A stretch of DNA of 64,000 nt from Haloarcula salinisoli (GCF_019599405.1 NZ_RKLQ01000002.1:682001-746000); one strand, 5' to 3'. Positions 27,014-35,410 are shown, numbered from the stretch's first letter. Program-made: numbers and translations. Notes: generated by a model not told the origin, from the letters alone.

Positions 27014-27319
27014 ATGACTGATATGTTCGCCAGCGCCGACGAGGAGGGGCTCGCGTTCGGGATGACCGTCTACGACGAGGACGGCGAGGAACTCGGCACC
27101 ATCCGCGGGTTCGACCAGCACGGCTTCTACGTCAGTGTCGAGGAGGGAATCCAGTCACTGACCGACGACCACCGGACCACTGGTGCGGCCGGCGAGGCCG
27201 AACTGATGTGGCGCTGCTGGGAGTGTGGTGCCATGGGCGACATCGACGAGGACATCCCCGAGGCCTGTCCCGACTGTGGCGCGCCGAAGGAGGATATCTA
27301 CTACTGGACCGAAGACTAA
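27014..27319 (+). CDS. Rubredoxin-like zinc-ribbon protein (DUF7130-type)
   Basis: A 101-residue protein. The N-terminal part (about 10-45) has a small barrel-like pattern (FGMTVYDEDGEELGTIRGF, given here as FGMTVYDEDG..GTIRGF) similar to PRC-barrel beginnings; the C-terminal part has two CxxCG knuckles, CWECGAMG and CPDCGAPK, 20 residues apart, as in rubredoxins and the rubrerythrin C-terminus. It may bind iron or zinc. Halobacteria have such a DUF7130/rubredoxin-like family to my knowledge. The ATG at 27014 fits the AT-rich box; a second ATG at 27023 is possible. It is the third plus-strand gene after metX but has its own promoter. Confidence 0.7.
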   Translation: MTDMFASADEEGLAFGMTVYDEDGEELGTIRGFDQHGFYVSVEEGIQSLTDDHRTTGAAGEAELMWRCWECGAMGDIDEDIPEACPDCGAPKEDIYYWTED

Positions 27320-27419
27320 TCTAACCGGCGAGCGGGTTGAGCCGCGAGCCGTGGGTTCGTCCTCGTGAGGACCGATTCACACGTGAGCGGTCACGTCCGG
27401 GAGGTCGATGATGCCAAGA

Positions 27420-27941
27420 ATGCGATTCAGAGAGACGTTCGACGCTGCTGGGCCGACACACCGACTCAACGCGCGACCCTCGTCCGATGTCGACGACCGG
27501 TCGGCGGACGGACTCATCGGTGTCGAGAACCGCGTCGTGGATGTCGCCATGGAGTACGGTACGGCCGTACACCTCGATGTCGATCCGGGGCACGGCCAGT
27601 TCGAGCTGCTCCAGCGTGAGCTGACTCAGGTGCCGGATCGCGACCGGGTATTCGTCGAGTCGGACCACGAGTATCGAGCGAACCTCCCGGCGGACCGGTC
27701 TCTCGTCGACGCGCTACTGGACGTGCCCGACGGCGACAGATGGGCATACAGCGACCGCCTGTTCGCTCTCGAGGCCGTCGCCGTCCTGACCGAGCAGTCG
27801 TGGACGTATCGGTCGGTCCCACACGAAACCCACATTCGGGAACTCAACGCTGCGGGCCAGGACGGGCTGCTGGCGGAACTGGAAGATATGCTGGAGCGCG
27901 TACCGGGCACAGATATCGTCGCGCTGGACGACGCCGTGTAG
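27420..27941 (+). CDS. Conserved hypothetical protein
   Basis: A 173-residue acidic soluble protein starting MRFRETFDAAG (alternative in-frame ATGs at 27408 and 27411). No membrane segment, signal or metal motif is visible. The middle (VAMEYGTAVHLDVDPGHGQFELLQREL) and the repeated charged helices near the end (LLAELEDMLERVPGTDI) suggest a mixed alpha/beta fold. I do not recognise the family. It lies between the rubredoxin-like gene and a convergent hypothetical gene. G+C-rich codon use is like that of its neighbours, so it looks resident. Confidence 0.55.
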   Translation: MRFRETFDAAGPTHRLNARPSSDVDDRSADGLIGVENRVVDVAMEYGTAVHLDVDPGHGQFELLQRELTQVPDRDRVFVESDHEYRANLPADRSLVDALLDVPDGDRWAYSDRLFALEAVAVLTEQSWTYRSVPHETHIRELNAAGQDGLLAELEDMLERVPGTDIVALDDAV

Positions 27942-27980
27942 GCGCAGCGAACGCACGCTCCCTGCGCCCATGGGTCGCAG

Positions 27981-28436
27981 TTACTCCACGCGCTCGATTC
28001 GGTTGGCGATGGCCACGTCGACGCTGTCGCGAACCGTCTCGACGGCGGCCTCCGGCAGCGCGAACCGCAGTAAACCGCCACGCCAGTCGGCGATAGCGAC
28101 GCCGTCGGGGTCGAAGACGACCGCGCGGTCGAGGTCGGCGAACAGTTCGGCGAGGTCGGCGAACGCTGCCTCGGTGAGCGCGAGCGTCCCGATGGTGTGG
28201 TCGTCGGCGACGGTCACGTCGGCGTGGCCCGAGAGCGCCTCCAGCGCCTCGCGTCGCGGCCCGAGAAGGTCCATACGGCGGCCGATTGCGAGCCGGACCG
28301 ACACCCGCTCAGGGCGTCGCGGCGTCGCGTCTAGCACGGCTGCGAGCGCGTCGAGTGCGACCGCTTCGTCGGTCGCCGGCGGGCGGAGCCGGTAGCTGGG
28401 TTCGGCCGACGGCCACGCCACCGATTCGGAGTCCAT
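27981..28436 (-). CDS. Conserved hypothetical protein
   Basis: A 151-residue soluble protein (MDSESVAWPSAEPSYRL...). It is Ala/Asp/Glu/Arg-rich and helical in the middle (DEAVALDALAAVLDATPRR) with a strand-rich end (RAVVFDPDGVAIADWRGGLLRF). No known motif is visible. It is convergent with the hypothetical gene at 27420 (39-base gap) and is followed upstream by a small membrane-protein gene in the same orientation, so the two minus-strand genes might be co-transcribed. No function can be assigned. Confidence 0.55.
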   Translation of the reverse strand: MDSESVAWPSAEPSYRLRPPATDEAVALDALAAVLDATPRRPERVSVRLAIGRRMDLLGPRREALEALSGHADVTVADDHTIGTLALTEAAFADLAELFADLDRAVVFDPDGVAIADWRGGLLRFALPEAAVETVRDSVDVAIANRIERVE

Positions 28437-28477
28437 ACCGGCGTTTTGGGACGGGTGCTGTTGTCGGTTCTGGTCTC

Positions 28478-28786
28478 TCAGCGCTGCTGCTCGAAGGACT
28501 CGCGGTACCGCTGGCCCAGCGCCGTGTGGTTGAGTCGCCAGTAGAGAAAGCCACCGACAGTCACGACGTTGAAACCCAGATGTGCAAGTTCGACCGGTGA
28601 GTCCGGCACGTTGCTGGTATATTTCCCGTACTCGATAGCCCCCGCGAACAGCTCCGGCGCGACCGCCCTGAGTGCCGGGACGAACACGACAAACGCGAGC
28701 GCGAGCGAGACGACCGCGACGACGAGCAGTTCGGCGACGACACGGGTGCTCCCCTCCGCTCGCAGGGCGTCGAGCTCACCGACCAT
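28478..28786 (-). CDS. Small two-span membrane protein
   Basis: A 102-residue protein starting MVGELDALRAEGS. I use the ATG at 28786 because a TTTATTTC box sits about 28 bases upstream, while the longer frame would cover that promoter and the divergent gene. Two hydrophobic segments are visible (about 18-40, VVAELLVVAVVSLALAFVVFV, split as VVAELLVVAVV and LALAFVVFV; and about 70-88, HLGFNVVTVGGFLYW). The ends are charged. Function unknown. Confidence 0.6.
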   Translation of the reverse strand: MVGELDALRAEGSTRVVAELLVVAVVSLALAFVVFVPALRAVAPELFAGAIEYGKYTSNVPDSPVELAHLGFNVVTVGGFLYWRLNHTALGQRYRESFEQQR

Positions 28787-28880
28787 ACGCTTCGGTGGTC
28801 GACCGTCGAAATAAAGCCTTGCGACGCTCCCAGTGCCACCCACCCGCATCGTTTTGTCCGTGGGGAGAGAGGGCGAACAT

Positions 28881-29252
28881 ATGCCCGCCCGGTACGACGT
28901 GCTCCGGTACAGCGATGGCACACACCGGGCGGTTCCGGCGGGAGACGGCCAGGGGGTCGTCGGGGCCCACCGGCGTGAATCCAGACGGCAGCAACTGACC
29001 GGCTCGCTCACGGCGGGGTTCCTTGCGATGGTCGTTCTCGTCCTCGTCGGCGGCGTCGTGTACGATTCGTTCGTGACCACACTCGGTGTCGGAATCGGGC
29101 TCGGTGCCGTCGCGGCCATCCTCCGTGCGGAGCGCTGGACACACGAGGGTCCGGAGCTCGCGGTCTCGGACGCCTCGGAGCGAGTCGTCCGCGACTACGT
29201 CGACGAGTTCGACCCCGACGAAGTCACCGACCCGTTCGACGCGGGCGACTGA
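28881..29252 (+). CDS. Small two-span membrane protein
   Basis: A 123-residue protein starting MPARYDVLRYSDGTH. A polar 38-residue head is followed by a hydrophobic hairpin (about 43-62, GFLAMVVLVLVGGVVYDSF, and 65-80, TLGVGIGLGAVAAIL) and an acidic tail ending DPFDAGD. Start at 28881 because it is preceded by a purine-rich stretch (GGGGAGAGAGGG) and an AT-rich box near 28854. It is divergent from the small membrane gene at 28786, and the two may be functionally linked. No family is recognised. Confidence 0.6.
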   Translation: MPARYDVLRYSDGTHRAVPAGDGQGVVGAHRRESRRQQLTGSLTAGFLAMVVLVLVGGVVYDSFVTTLGVGIGLGAVAAILRAERWTHEGPELAVSDASERVVRDYVDEFDPDEVTDPFDAGD

Positions 29253-29284
29253 ACCCTTTTGTAGCGTCCGCGCCTCGCCCGGAC

Positions 29285-30169
29285 ATGGACATCGCCGTCG
29301 TCGGTGCGGGCAGCCTCGGCAGCCTGCTCGGTGGGTTGCTGGCCCGCGAGCACGACGTGACCCTCGTCGGTCGGGACCCACACATGGAGCGAGTGGCCAG
29401 CGATGGCCTCCGTGTGAGGGGCGTCGAGCAGTTCCACAGCGAGCCGGCGGGCCGCACCGACGTTCCGGCGAGCGCCGACCTCGCCGTCGTCGCCGTCAAG
29501 AGCGACGACACGGCCGCCGTGGCCGAGCAGCTCGCCGACTGCGACCTCGAGGTGTGTCTCTCGGTCCAGAACGGGATGGGCAACGAGGAGATACTCGCCG
29601 ACGCGCTCTCCTGTCCCGTGCTCGCGGGCACCTGCACTTACGGCGCCCGGCTGGAGGAGCCGGGAACCGTCGCGTTCACGGGCCGCGGGGAGGTCGTCCT
29701 GGGCGCTCGCGAGGGCGGGGAGTCAGCGGTCGGCCAGCGGGTCGGCGCGGCGTTTACCGAGGCCGGAATCGACGCCACCGTGGCGACGGATATGCCCCGT
29801 CGACTCTGGGCGAAGCTGGCCGTCAACACCGCAATCAACGCGACGACGGCGCTCGCTCGCGTCGAGAACGGCGCACTCGCCGACGGACCGGGCGCCGACC
29901 TCGCTGCCGACGCCGCCCGCGAGACGGCCCGGGTCGCCCGCGAGCAGGGTGTCGACCTCACCGACGAGCGGGCGGTGGCGCTCACCCGGCAGGTCGTCCG
30001 CGACACCGCCGCGAACCGCTCCTCGATGCTGGAGGACGTGGCGGCCGGACGCCCGACGGAGATAGACGCCATCAACGGCTACGTGGTGCGAGTGGCCGAG
30101 GAGCCGGTGCCGGTCAACGAGACGCTGACGCGGCTGGTCCGGACCTGGGCGGCCGGCAGAGACGAGTAG
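29285..30169 (+). CDS. panE: Ketopantoate reductase-like NAD(P)H dehydrogenase (ApbA/PanE family)
   Basis: A 294-residue protein of the ApbA/PanE fold, which reduces 2-dehydropantoate to pantoate for coenzyme A. The nucleotide-binding Rossmann loop is GAGSLGSLLGG (residues 7-17), followed by VVAVKSDDT, SVQNGMGNEE and the catalytic lysine in LWAKLAVNTAINATT; the C-terminal helical domain has RSSMLEDVAAGRPTEIDAING, split here as RSSMLEDVAAGR and EIDAING. The conserved motifs are complete. Some members reduce other 2-keto acids, so the gene symbol is tentative. A CCTTTTGTAG box is about 27 bases upstream. It is convergent with the BKACE gene (9-base gap). Confidence 0.85.
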   Translation: MDIAVVGAGSLGSLLGGLLAREHDVTLVGRDPHMERVASDGLRVRGVEQFHSEPAGRTDVPASADLAVVAVKSDDTAAVAEQLADCDLEVCLSVQNGMGNEEILADALSCPVLAGTCTYGARLEEPGTVAFTGRGEVVLGAREGGESAVGQRVGAAFTEAGIDATVATDMPRRLWAKLAVNTAINATTALARVENGALADGPGADLAADAARETARVAREQGVDLTDERAVALTRQVVRDTAANRSSMLEDVAAGRPTEIDAINGYVVRVAEEPVPVNETLTRLVRTWAAGRDE

Positions 30170-30178
30170 GCGGCCGAA

Positions 30179-31057
30179 TCAGTTCGCGTCCTGCCCGCCG
30201 TCGGCGGCCGTCTCGACCGGCTTCTGGGCCATCCCGAGCATCTCGCGGGCCTCGTCGGCCGTCGCGATGTCGCGGTCGAGGTGCTCGATAATCTCGGCGG
30301 TGCGTTTGACCAGCTGCTGGTTGCTCTTTGCTTTCTCGCCGCGCCGGTAGTAGAGGTTGTCCTCCATGCCGACACGGACGTGGCCGCCCAGCAAGACGGC
30401 CATCGTCGTCAGCGGGAGCTGGTGAGGGCCGACCGCGAGGACGTTGAACTCCGCGCCGTCGGGGATGTTGTCCACCATCGTCAACAGGTTCCGGGGGTTC
30501 GCTGGGGTGAAGGAACCGCCGAAGATGAGGTTGATGTAGGGCGGCTCCTCGACCAGCCCCTCGTCGACGAGCCGGCGGACCTCCGCCAGCTGGCCGGAGT
30601 TGAACACCTCCATCTCCGGTTTGATGCCTTTCGCCTGCATCTCGACGGCCAGGCGCTCGATGTTGTTGCGGGTGTGGTTCGTGATGATGTGTTTGTCCCG
30701 TTTGAACGGCCCCATATCGAGTGAGGCCATCTCCGGCGGCGGGTCCGTGCGGATGCCCGCCACGCGGCGCTCGTACCCGGCCTGCCCGCCGGTGGTGTTC
30801 TGGATGATGATGTCGTCACACGCCTCTCGAATCGCGTCGTTCACTTCCTGCAACCGGCTGGCGTCGTTCTCGCCGTGCTCGTTGCGCCCGTGAACGTGCG
30901 CGATTGACGCACCGACCTCCTCGCAGGCAGCCACCTGCTGGGCGATCTCCTCGGGCTGTTCCGGGAGGTTGGGGTTCACGTCTTTACCGTGGATCGCGCC
31001 GGTGGTGGCCACCGTGATGATGACCTTCTTTTGCCGGTGGTAGTCGTCGTATGGCAC
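30179..31057 (-). CDS. BKACE family enzyme (DUF849, beta-keto acid cleavage)
   Basis: A 292-residue TIM-barrel, zinc-dependent enzyme of the BKACE/DUF849 family. These condense a beta-keto acid (the founding case is 3-keto-5-aminohexanoate in lysine fermentation) with acetyl-CoA. Visible family marks are VATTGAIHGKDVNPNLP, IAHVHGRNE with zinc-binding histidines, IIIQNTTGG, LDMGPFKRD, FGGSFTPANP and GGHVRVGMEDNLYYRRGEKA (here GGHVRVGMEDN). Substrate among keto acids cannot be read from sequence. There is no lysine-fermentation cluster here, so it acts in another, unknown degradation or carnitine-like route. Haloarchaeal members are common. Confidence 0.88.
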   Translation of the reverse strand: MPYDDYHRQKKVIITVATTGAIHGKDVNPNLPEQPEEIAQQVAACEEVGASIAHVHGRNEHGENDASRLQEVNDAIREACDDIIIQNTTGGQAGYERRVAGIRTDPPPEMASLDMGPFKRDKHIITNHTRNNIERLAVEMQAKGIKPEMEVFNSGQLAEVRRLVDEGLVEEPPYINLIFGGSFTPANPRNLLTMVDNIPDGAEFNVLAVGPHQLPLTTMAVLLGGHVRVGMEDNLYYRRGEKAKSNQQLVKRTAEIIEHLDRDIATADEAREMLGMAQKPVETAADGGQDAN

Positions 31058-31183
31058 TACTGCGACTCGCGGTTGTCGCTACTTGGGTATGATACAGCTA
31101 TCGCCCCGCCGGCGGGGGTACGCGGGACGTATCCCCGGAAACCTCTCAATAACCAAGCCCGCTGCCGGGGACCGTTCACGACG

Positions 31184-31408
31184 ATGACCTGTCCGTATCT
31201 GGACTACCGAGACGCCGACGGCGAGCAGGAGTTCGACCACGACCGACCGTACTGTCAGATACAGGAGTCGTTCGTCTCGCCGATGGAGGCCGACCTCTGT
31301 AACGACCGGCACGATTTCGACCACGAAGCCGACTGTGCGGTGTTCCAGCGCCACCACCTAGACGCCGACCAGCTCGTCCCCGGCCTGGAGCTACAGGATG
31401 CGGACTGA
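31184..31408 (+). CDS. Small Cys/His-containing acidic protein
   Basis: A 74-residue protein starting MTCPYLDYRDADGE. It contains four cysteines (CPYL, YCQI, LCND, DCAVF) and several histidines (FDHD, RHDFDHE, QRHHLD), arranged so that a zinc or Fe-S site is possible. About one third of residues are acidic. The family is not named to my knowledge. It overlaps the next gene by 11 bases (31398-31408), so the two are in one operon and probably work together. An AATAACC box lies about 34 bases before the ATG. Confidence 0.65.
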   Translation: MTCPYLDYRDADGEQEFDHDRPYCQIQESFVSPMEADLCNDRHDFDHEADCAVFQRHHLDADQLVPGLELQDAD

Positions 31409-32510
31409 GACGGCGACGACCGACCGAGCGCGCGGTGACGACTACCACGTCCGCTGGTTCCGTGAGGGGGACAAGGCGGACTTTATGGCCCTCCATCGGG
31501 AGACCTTCCCGGACGGCTCCGACGCGTGGTTCGACTGGAAGTTCCTCGAGAACCCGTATCTCCCGGAGACGCCCATCGTCGTCACCGAACACGACGGCGA
31601 CATCGTCGGGGCCCGACCGAACCTAGCCTTCCAGATGCGCGCCGGCGACACCTACCACACGGCCCTGCAGTCCTGTGACACGATGGTCCACGAGGACCAT
31701 CGCCGTCAGGGTCTGTTCAGCCGGATGAGCGAGCGTCTCTTCGCCGACTACGCCGACGCCCAGCCCGCCTTCACGTTCAACAACCCCAACCCGATGACGA
31801 CGGCGGGCCTGGAGAAACTGGGCTGTGATATCGCCGGCGAACACACCACCTATTACCGCATCCAGAACCCCGCGGCCTACGCCGGCAGAGAGGGGCGGCT
31901 CGTCGAGGCGGCGACTGCCTCCGCAGCCAGTGCCTATCTCGCCGCTCGCGACCACCGGTTCGACCCGCCCGGCGAAGTGAGCGTCACCCGACACACCGGG
32001 ACGCCGGCCGCGACACTGGCCGGGCTCTACCGCCGCCGCCCGCCGTCGGAAATCCACGCTTACCGCGACGAGCAGTTCTTCGACTACCGCTTTGGCAACC
32101 CAAACTGGGAGTACACCACCTACACTGCCACGCTCGGAGACCGCCCCGTCGCCGGCGTCGTCACCGGCACCGGACAGAAGGAGGGCCACACCGTCACCAA
32201 CGTCGCCGACGTCCTCCCGCTGGTCGGCGGCCCCGAACGCGACCGGGCGCTCCCCGCCGTCTTCGACCGGCTCGTGGCCGACCACGCCGACTCGGACGTC
32301 GTCGCGGTCCGCGGCCGGTCCGTCCCCCACGACCTCCTGACGGCGCTGGGATTTCACAGCGACCAGCGGCTTCCCTTCGCCCCGATGGCCAACCCCACGC
32401 GGCTGGTCGTCTCGCCGATTCCCCCTGACGGCGGCTGGCGCGTCGCGGGCCGGGATATCCGGGATATTACGAACTGGCGGCCCACCTTCGTCGAACACAA
32501 CACCGCCTAG
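31398..32510 (+). CDS. GNAT-family N-acetyltransferase, two-domain
   Basis: A 370-residue protein. Residues 15-150 have the GNAT fold: the acceptor side WFREGDKADFMALHRETF and the acetyl-CoA loop in VHEDHRRQGLFSRM (a Q/R-x-x-G-x-G/A-like element), followed by YADAQPAFTFNNPNP. The second half (about 190-365) looks like a second, degenerate GNAT domain (PVAGVVTGTGQKEGHTV, LTALGFHSDQ), a layout also found in polysaccharide- or peptide-modifying acyltransferases. Target unknown. It overlaps the small Cys-rich gene. Structured element B lies just beyond its stop. Confidence 0.8.
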   Translation: MRTETATTDRARGDDYHVRWFREGDKADFMALHRETFPDGSDAWFDWKFLENPYLPETPIVVTEHDGDIVGARPNLAFQMRAGDTYHTALQSCDTMVHEDHRRQGLFSRMSERLFADYADAQPAFTFNNPNPMTTAGLEKLGCDIAGEHTTYYRIQNPAAYAGREGRLVEAATASAASAYLAARDHRFDPPGEVSVTRHTGTPAATLAGLYRRRPPSEIHAYRDEQFFDYRFGNPNWEYTTYTATLGDRPVAGVVTGTGQKEGHTVTNVADVLPLVGGPERDRALPAVFDRLVADHADSDVVAVRGRSVPHDLLTALGFHSDQRLPFAPMANPTRLVVSPIPPDGGWRVAGRDIRDITNWRPTFVEHNTA

Positions 32511-32558
32511 CAGCTGTCGCTGTGGTCGGTTTTCCTGCCGCTGCCGCGGCGCTACACA

Positions 32559-32829
32559 GCCAGAAAGCCCCGGCTGGCTCCGGTCGGAGGACTCGCTGTG
32601 CGCTTCCTTCGCTCACTTCGTTCGCTCAGTCCAGTGCTTACGTCGTCCGCCTTCCCGGAGCCAGCCGCCCCTTTCAGTCCCACCCAAGCCGGTTGGTCAG
32701 CCGGCTACGGGCGGGACTGAAAGGGGCGACCCGTTCGACGACGGCGGGCGACATAAGCACCGGAGCCGACCATCGGGAGGCGAGGAGCGCAGCGAGCCCC
32801 CCGAGTCGAACGGGTCGGGGCTTTCTGGC
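32559..32829 (+). repeat. Structured intergenic element, copy B (four-stem)
   Basis: Same family as the elements at 14457 and 38461. Outer arms GCCAGAAAGCCCC (32559-32571) and GGGGCTTTCTGGC (32817-32829). A first arm GGCTGGCTCCGG (32572-32583) pairs perfectly with CCGGAGCCAGCC (32655-32666); copy A lacks this arm. The inner stem CCCCTTTCAGTCCCACCC (32668-32685) pairs with GGGCGGGACTGAAAGGGG (32709-32726). A third arm CGACCCGTTCGAC (32727-32739) pairs perfectly with GTCGAACGGGTCG (32805-32817), a different sequence from copy A at the same place. It fills the gap between the convergent GNAT and flippase-like genes. The rest of 32511-32880 holds nothing else I can name. Confidence 0.8.
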
Positions 32830-32880
32830 TGTTCAAGATAACTGCTAAGCTGCCCGTATACCCAGATAACACGGTGATTC

Positions 32881-33906
32881 CTAGTTCCGTTTCAGCACGT
32901 ACAGCGCCGCGACGCCACCTAACAAGAGCGCGAACAGATAGCTGGCCACGCGGTACAGAATAGCGATGACGGCGGCGTCGGTCTGTCCGATGGCGGTCAG
33001 GGCGACCACCAGCACGACGAGTGCGGTCTCGACGGCGCCGGAGCCGCCGGGTGAGGGGACCAGGCCCGCGAGTGTCGAGGCGGGAACGATGAAGAAGACG
33101 AGTACGAGCGGGAGTTGTGCGCCGATGGCCTGCGCCGAGAAGTACAGCGGCAGCGCGAAGAAGACCCAGCCGACATAAGAGACGCTGAGGGCCTTCGCGA
33201 GGGCCCGTCGGTCCCGGGCGATGCGCTCGAAGGCGGCCTCGGTCTCGTGGATGCGACTCCGGAGGCCGTCGAGGCTGACCACTGGCAGGTGGTCGACGAG
33301 GGGCGCCGAGAGCCGGAGGACGGCGCCACGGAGCCGGTCGCGAAAGCGCCACCCGATAGCCGTGATGAGCGGGACGCCGACCGAGAGGACGACCAGCCCG
33401 CCGGCCAGCGGTTCGACGGCCTCCGGGAGCTCGCTCCCGTACAGCAGCGCCGCGAACCCGACGCCGGAGAAGGTGACGAAGGGAAAGAGGTTCAGGAGGT
33501 CCGCCGTCACCACGCTCGCGAGGCTGTCCTGGTAGCTGGCCTCCGTATCGCGGGAGAGGACGTAGGCGATGAAGGGCTCGCCGCCGGCCTGACCGAGCGG
33601 TGTGACGTAGTTGGCGAATGTGGCGGCGTAGTAGGTCACGACGAGTCTCGAAAAGGACTCCTCGATACCGGCGACGCCCAGCACTATCTGCCAGGCTTTC
33701 CCCCACGCGGTGAGACAGATTGCCGTCGAGAGACAGGCCAGCGCCAGCCAGCCCAGGTCGGCACGGCGGAGCCCCGACAGTACCCCCTCGGTCCCGACGA
33801 AGTCGACCAGCAGCGCGATGACCCCGCCCGCGACCACAAAGCCCAGCAGTATCTGGGCGACGGTCTTGCGGTCGAGGAAGTCGAGGGCGGCGCTGTCCGA
33901 GCTCAC
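32881..33906 (-). CDS. Lysylphosphatidylglycerol-synthase-type flippase-like membrane protein
   Basis: A 341-residue integral membrane protein of the UPF0104/LPG synthase transmembrane family with about eight spans. Marks are TYYAATFANYVTPLGQAGGEP (core YVTPLGQAGGEP), VVTADLLNLFPF, and the C-terminal PSPGGSGAVETALV with its PGGxGxxE element. In bacteria the family flips or synthesises aminoacyl lipids; haloarchaeal members may move lipid-linked sugars or polyprenol lipids. I start at the GTG at 33906, one base after the stop of the upstream sulfatase-like gene, because the longer frame would run far into that gene. The tight spacing means the two act together. Confidence 0.85.
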   Translation of the reverse strand: MSSDSAALDFLDRKTVAQILLGFVVAGGVIALLVDFVGTEGVLSGLRRADLGWLALACLSTAICLTAWGKAWQIVLGVAGIEESFSRLVVTYYAATFANYVTPLGQAGGEPFIAYVLSRDTEASYQDSLASVVTADLLNLFPFVTFSGVGFAALLYGSELPEAVEPLAGGLVVLSVGVPLITAIGWRFRDRLRGAVLRLSAPLVDHLPVVSLDGLRSRIHETEAAFERIARDRRALAKALSVSYVGWVFFALPLYFSAQAIGAQLPLVLVFFIVPASTLAGLVPSPGGSGAVETALVVLVVALTAIGQTDAAVIAILYRVASYLFALLLGGVAALYVLKRN

Positions 33907-33907
33907 G

Positions 33908-35410
33908 TCAGTCGATGTATCCGAGGTCCTGCAGTCGGTCCTTCGTCTCGTCGTCCATCTCGGAAAGCACGTCGCCGTCGGCCCCGTCGGCCTCGTCGGG
34001 CCAGGTCGCATCGACCGAGTCGACGAAGTCGAACAGGGCCCGTTTCAGATGCGTCGGCTCGTCGTCGGTCCCCACGAGATTTGCCGTCTCGTCGGGGTCG
34101 GTTCCGACGTGGTAGGCCTCGTCGGGGATGCGCGTACAGTGGATGTACTTCTCCTCGACGGTCCGGGCGGCCCCCATCCGCGAGTAAAAGCGGGACTGCT
34201 CGTCCAGTTCGATGCCCGCACTACTGGCTTTCCCCTCTAACTGTCGCAACTCGACGACGGGCTGGTGGTACTCGACGAAGCCGACCTCGCCCCGCGGGAC
34301 GCCGCCCAGCTCCTCGGCGAACTCACGGTAGTCGGCCGACAGGAGCGAGCGAGCCGACTGCAGGGGCTCGCCCCGTCCCTCGGCGCCCGCCGCGTCCAGA
34401 ATCGTGTGATAGAGGTCGACGAGTTCGACGGTCGTCTCGTCGTCCCGGCCCGGTTCGATGTCGGGGTGTTTGACCATGAGCGGGACGTTGACAAGCGGGT
34501 CGTAGATACCGAACTCGTGGCCGTAGAGGTCGTGTTCGCCGAACAGCTCGCCGTGGTCAGCACAGACAACCACGGTGGTGTCGTCCCACTGGCCGGTGTC
34601 CTTGAGATGCGAGAAGAGCCGGTCCAGCTGGTCGTCGATGTGAGCGAGTTCGGCGTCGTAGAGGCCCTCGATGTCGTCCCACTCCTCGTCGTCGATGTCG
34701 CGAGCGCCGCAGTTGAACTCCTTGGAGTTCTGGCACACCTCGGTCGAGTCGACGCCGGGGGCGAACCGCTCGGCGTACTCCTCGGGCGGGTGGTAGGGAA
34801 GATGTGCGTCCATCAGATTGATGAACGCGAAGAAGTCCTCGCTCTCGTCGACGAAGTCGATGGTCTTGTCGATGACCTGTGGCGTCTTCGTGTCACCGCC
34901 GCCGCCCTCGGCGAGGTGTTCGTGAATCTTGTTCCCGACCTGGACCATCCGGTCGGCGACGCTGCGCAGCGTGTCGTTGTCGTTCATCGTCTGCCAGAGA
35001 CTCGCCAGCGGGCCAGAGAGGAGCTCGCTGGGCATTATCTGGAAGAAGTTGTCGTGGTCGTCAAAGCCCGCCGTCAGGTTCGTGTAGCTCGTAATCCAGG
35101 CGTTCGAGGAGTAACAGGCGGTGTCGTATCCCGCTGCCGACAGCGACTCGGCGAGCGTGGTCGCGCCCGCCAGATAGGGGTCCTCCTGGGTGGCCTCGTG
35201 CTCGCTGGGATACAGGCCGGTAAACATCGAGGCGTGGACCGGCAGCGTCCAGGGGGCCGGCGCGACGGCCCCCTCGTAGACGGCGGCCTCGTCGGCGAAC
35301 TCGGCGAGGTGCGGGGTCGTCTCGCGCGTCTCGTCGTAGACGGTCAGACGGTCCTTCCGGACCGTGTCCAGGACGACGAAGAGGACGTTTTCCCCGTCCG
35401 TATCGGTCAT
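33908..35410 (-). CDS. Alkaline-phosphatase-superfamily hydrolase (sulfatase-like)
   Basis: A 500-residue protein of the sulfatase/AlkP superfamily. Metal-binding marks are VVLDTVRKD near the start and VVCADHGELFGEHDLYGHE in the second half. The position that is Cys or Ser (formylglycine) in true sulfatases is Thr55 in PWTLPVHASMFTGLYPSEH, so a sulfatase is unlikely; a Thr nucleophile is used by phosphoglycerol transferases of the LtaS type. No signal peptide or membrane segment is visible, so it may be cytoplasmic or need a partner. It ends one base before the flippase-like gene, which suggests work on a lipid-linked sugar or head group. Confidence 0.85.
   Translation of the reverse strand: MTDTDGENVLFVVLDTVRKDRLTVYDETRETTPHLAEFADEAAVYEGAVAPAPWTLPVHASMFTGLYPSEHEATQEDPYLAGATTLAESLSAAGYDTACYSSNAWITSYTNLTAGFDDHDNFFQIMPSELLSGPLASLWQTMNDNDTLRSVADRMVQVGNKIHEHLAEGGGGDTKTPQVIDKTIDFVDESEDFFAFINLMDAHLPYHPPEEYAERFAPGVDSTEVCQNSKEFNCGARDIDDEEWDDIEGLYDAELAHIDDQLDRLFSHLKDTGQWDDTTVVVCADHGELFGEHDLYGHEFGIYDPLVNVPLMVKHPDIEPGRDDETTVELVDLYHTILDAAGAEGRGEPLQSARSLLSADYREFAEELGGVPRGEVGFVEYHQPVVELRQLEGKASSAGIELDEQSRFYSRMGAARTVEEKYIHCTRIPDEAYHVGTDPDETANLVGTDDEPTHLKRALFDFVDSVDATWPDEADGADGDVLSEMDDETKDRLQDLGYID

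Noticed and set aside
32557-32835. Classical IS or MITE with transposase target duplication for the element family
   Set aside because: No transposase is present and the bases next to the outer arms do not form a consistent target duplication in the three copies.
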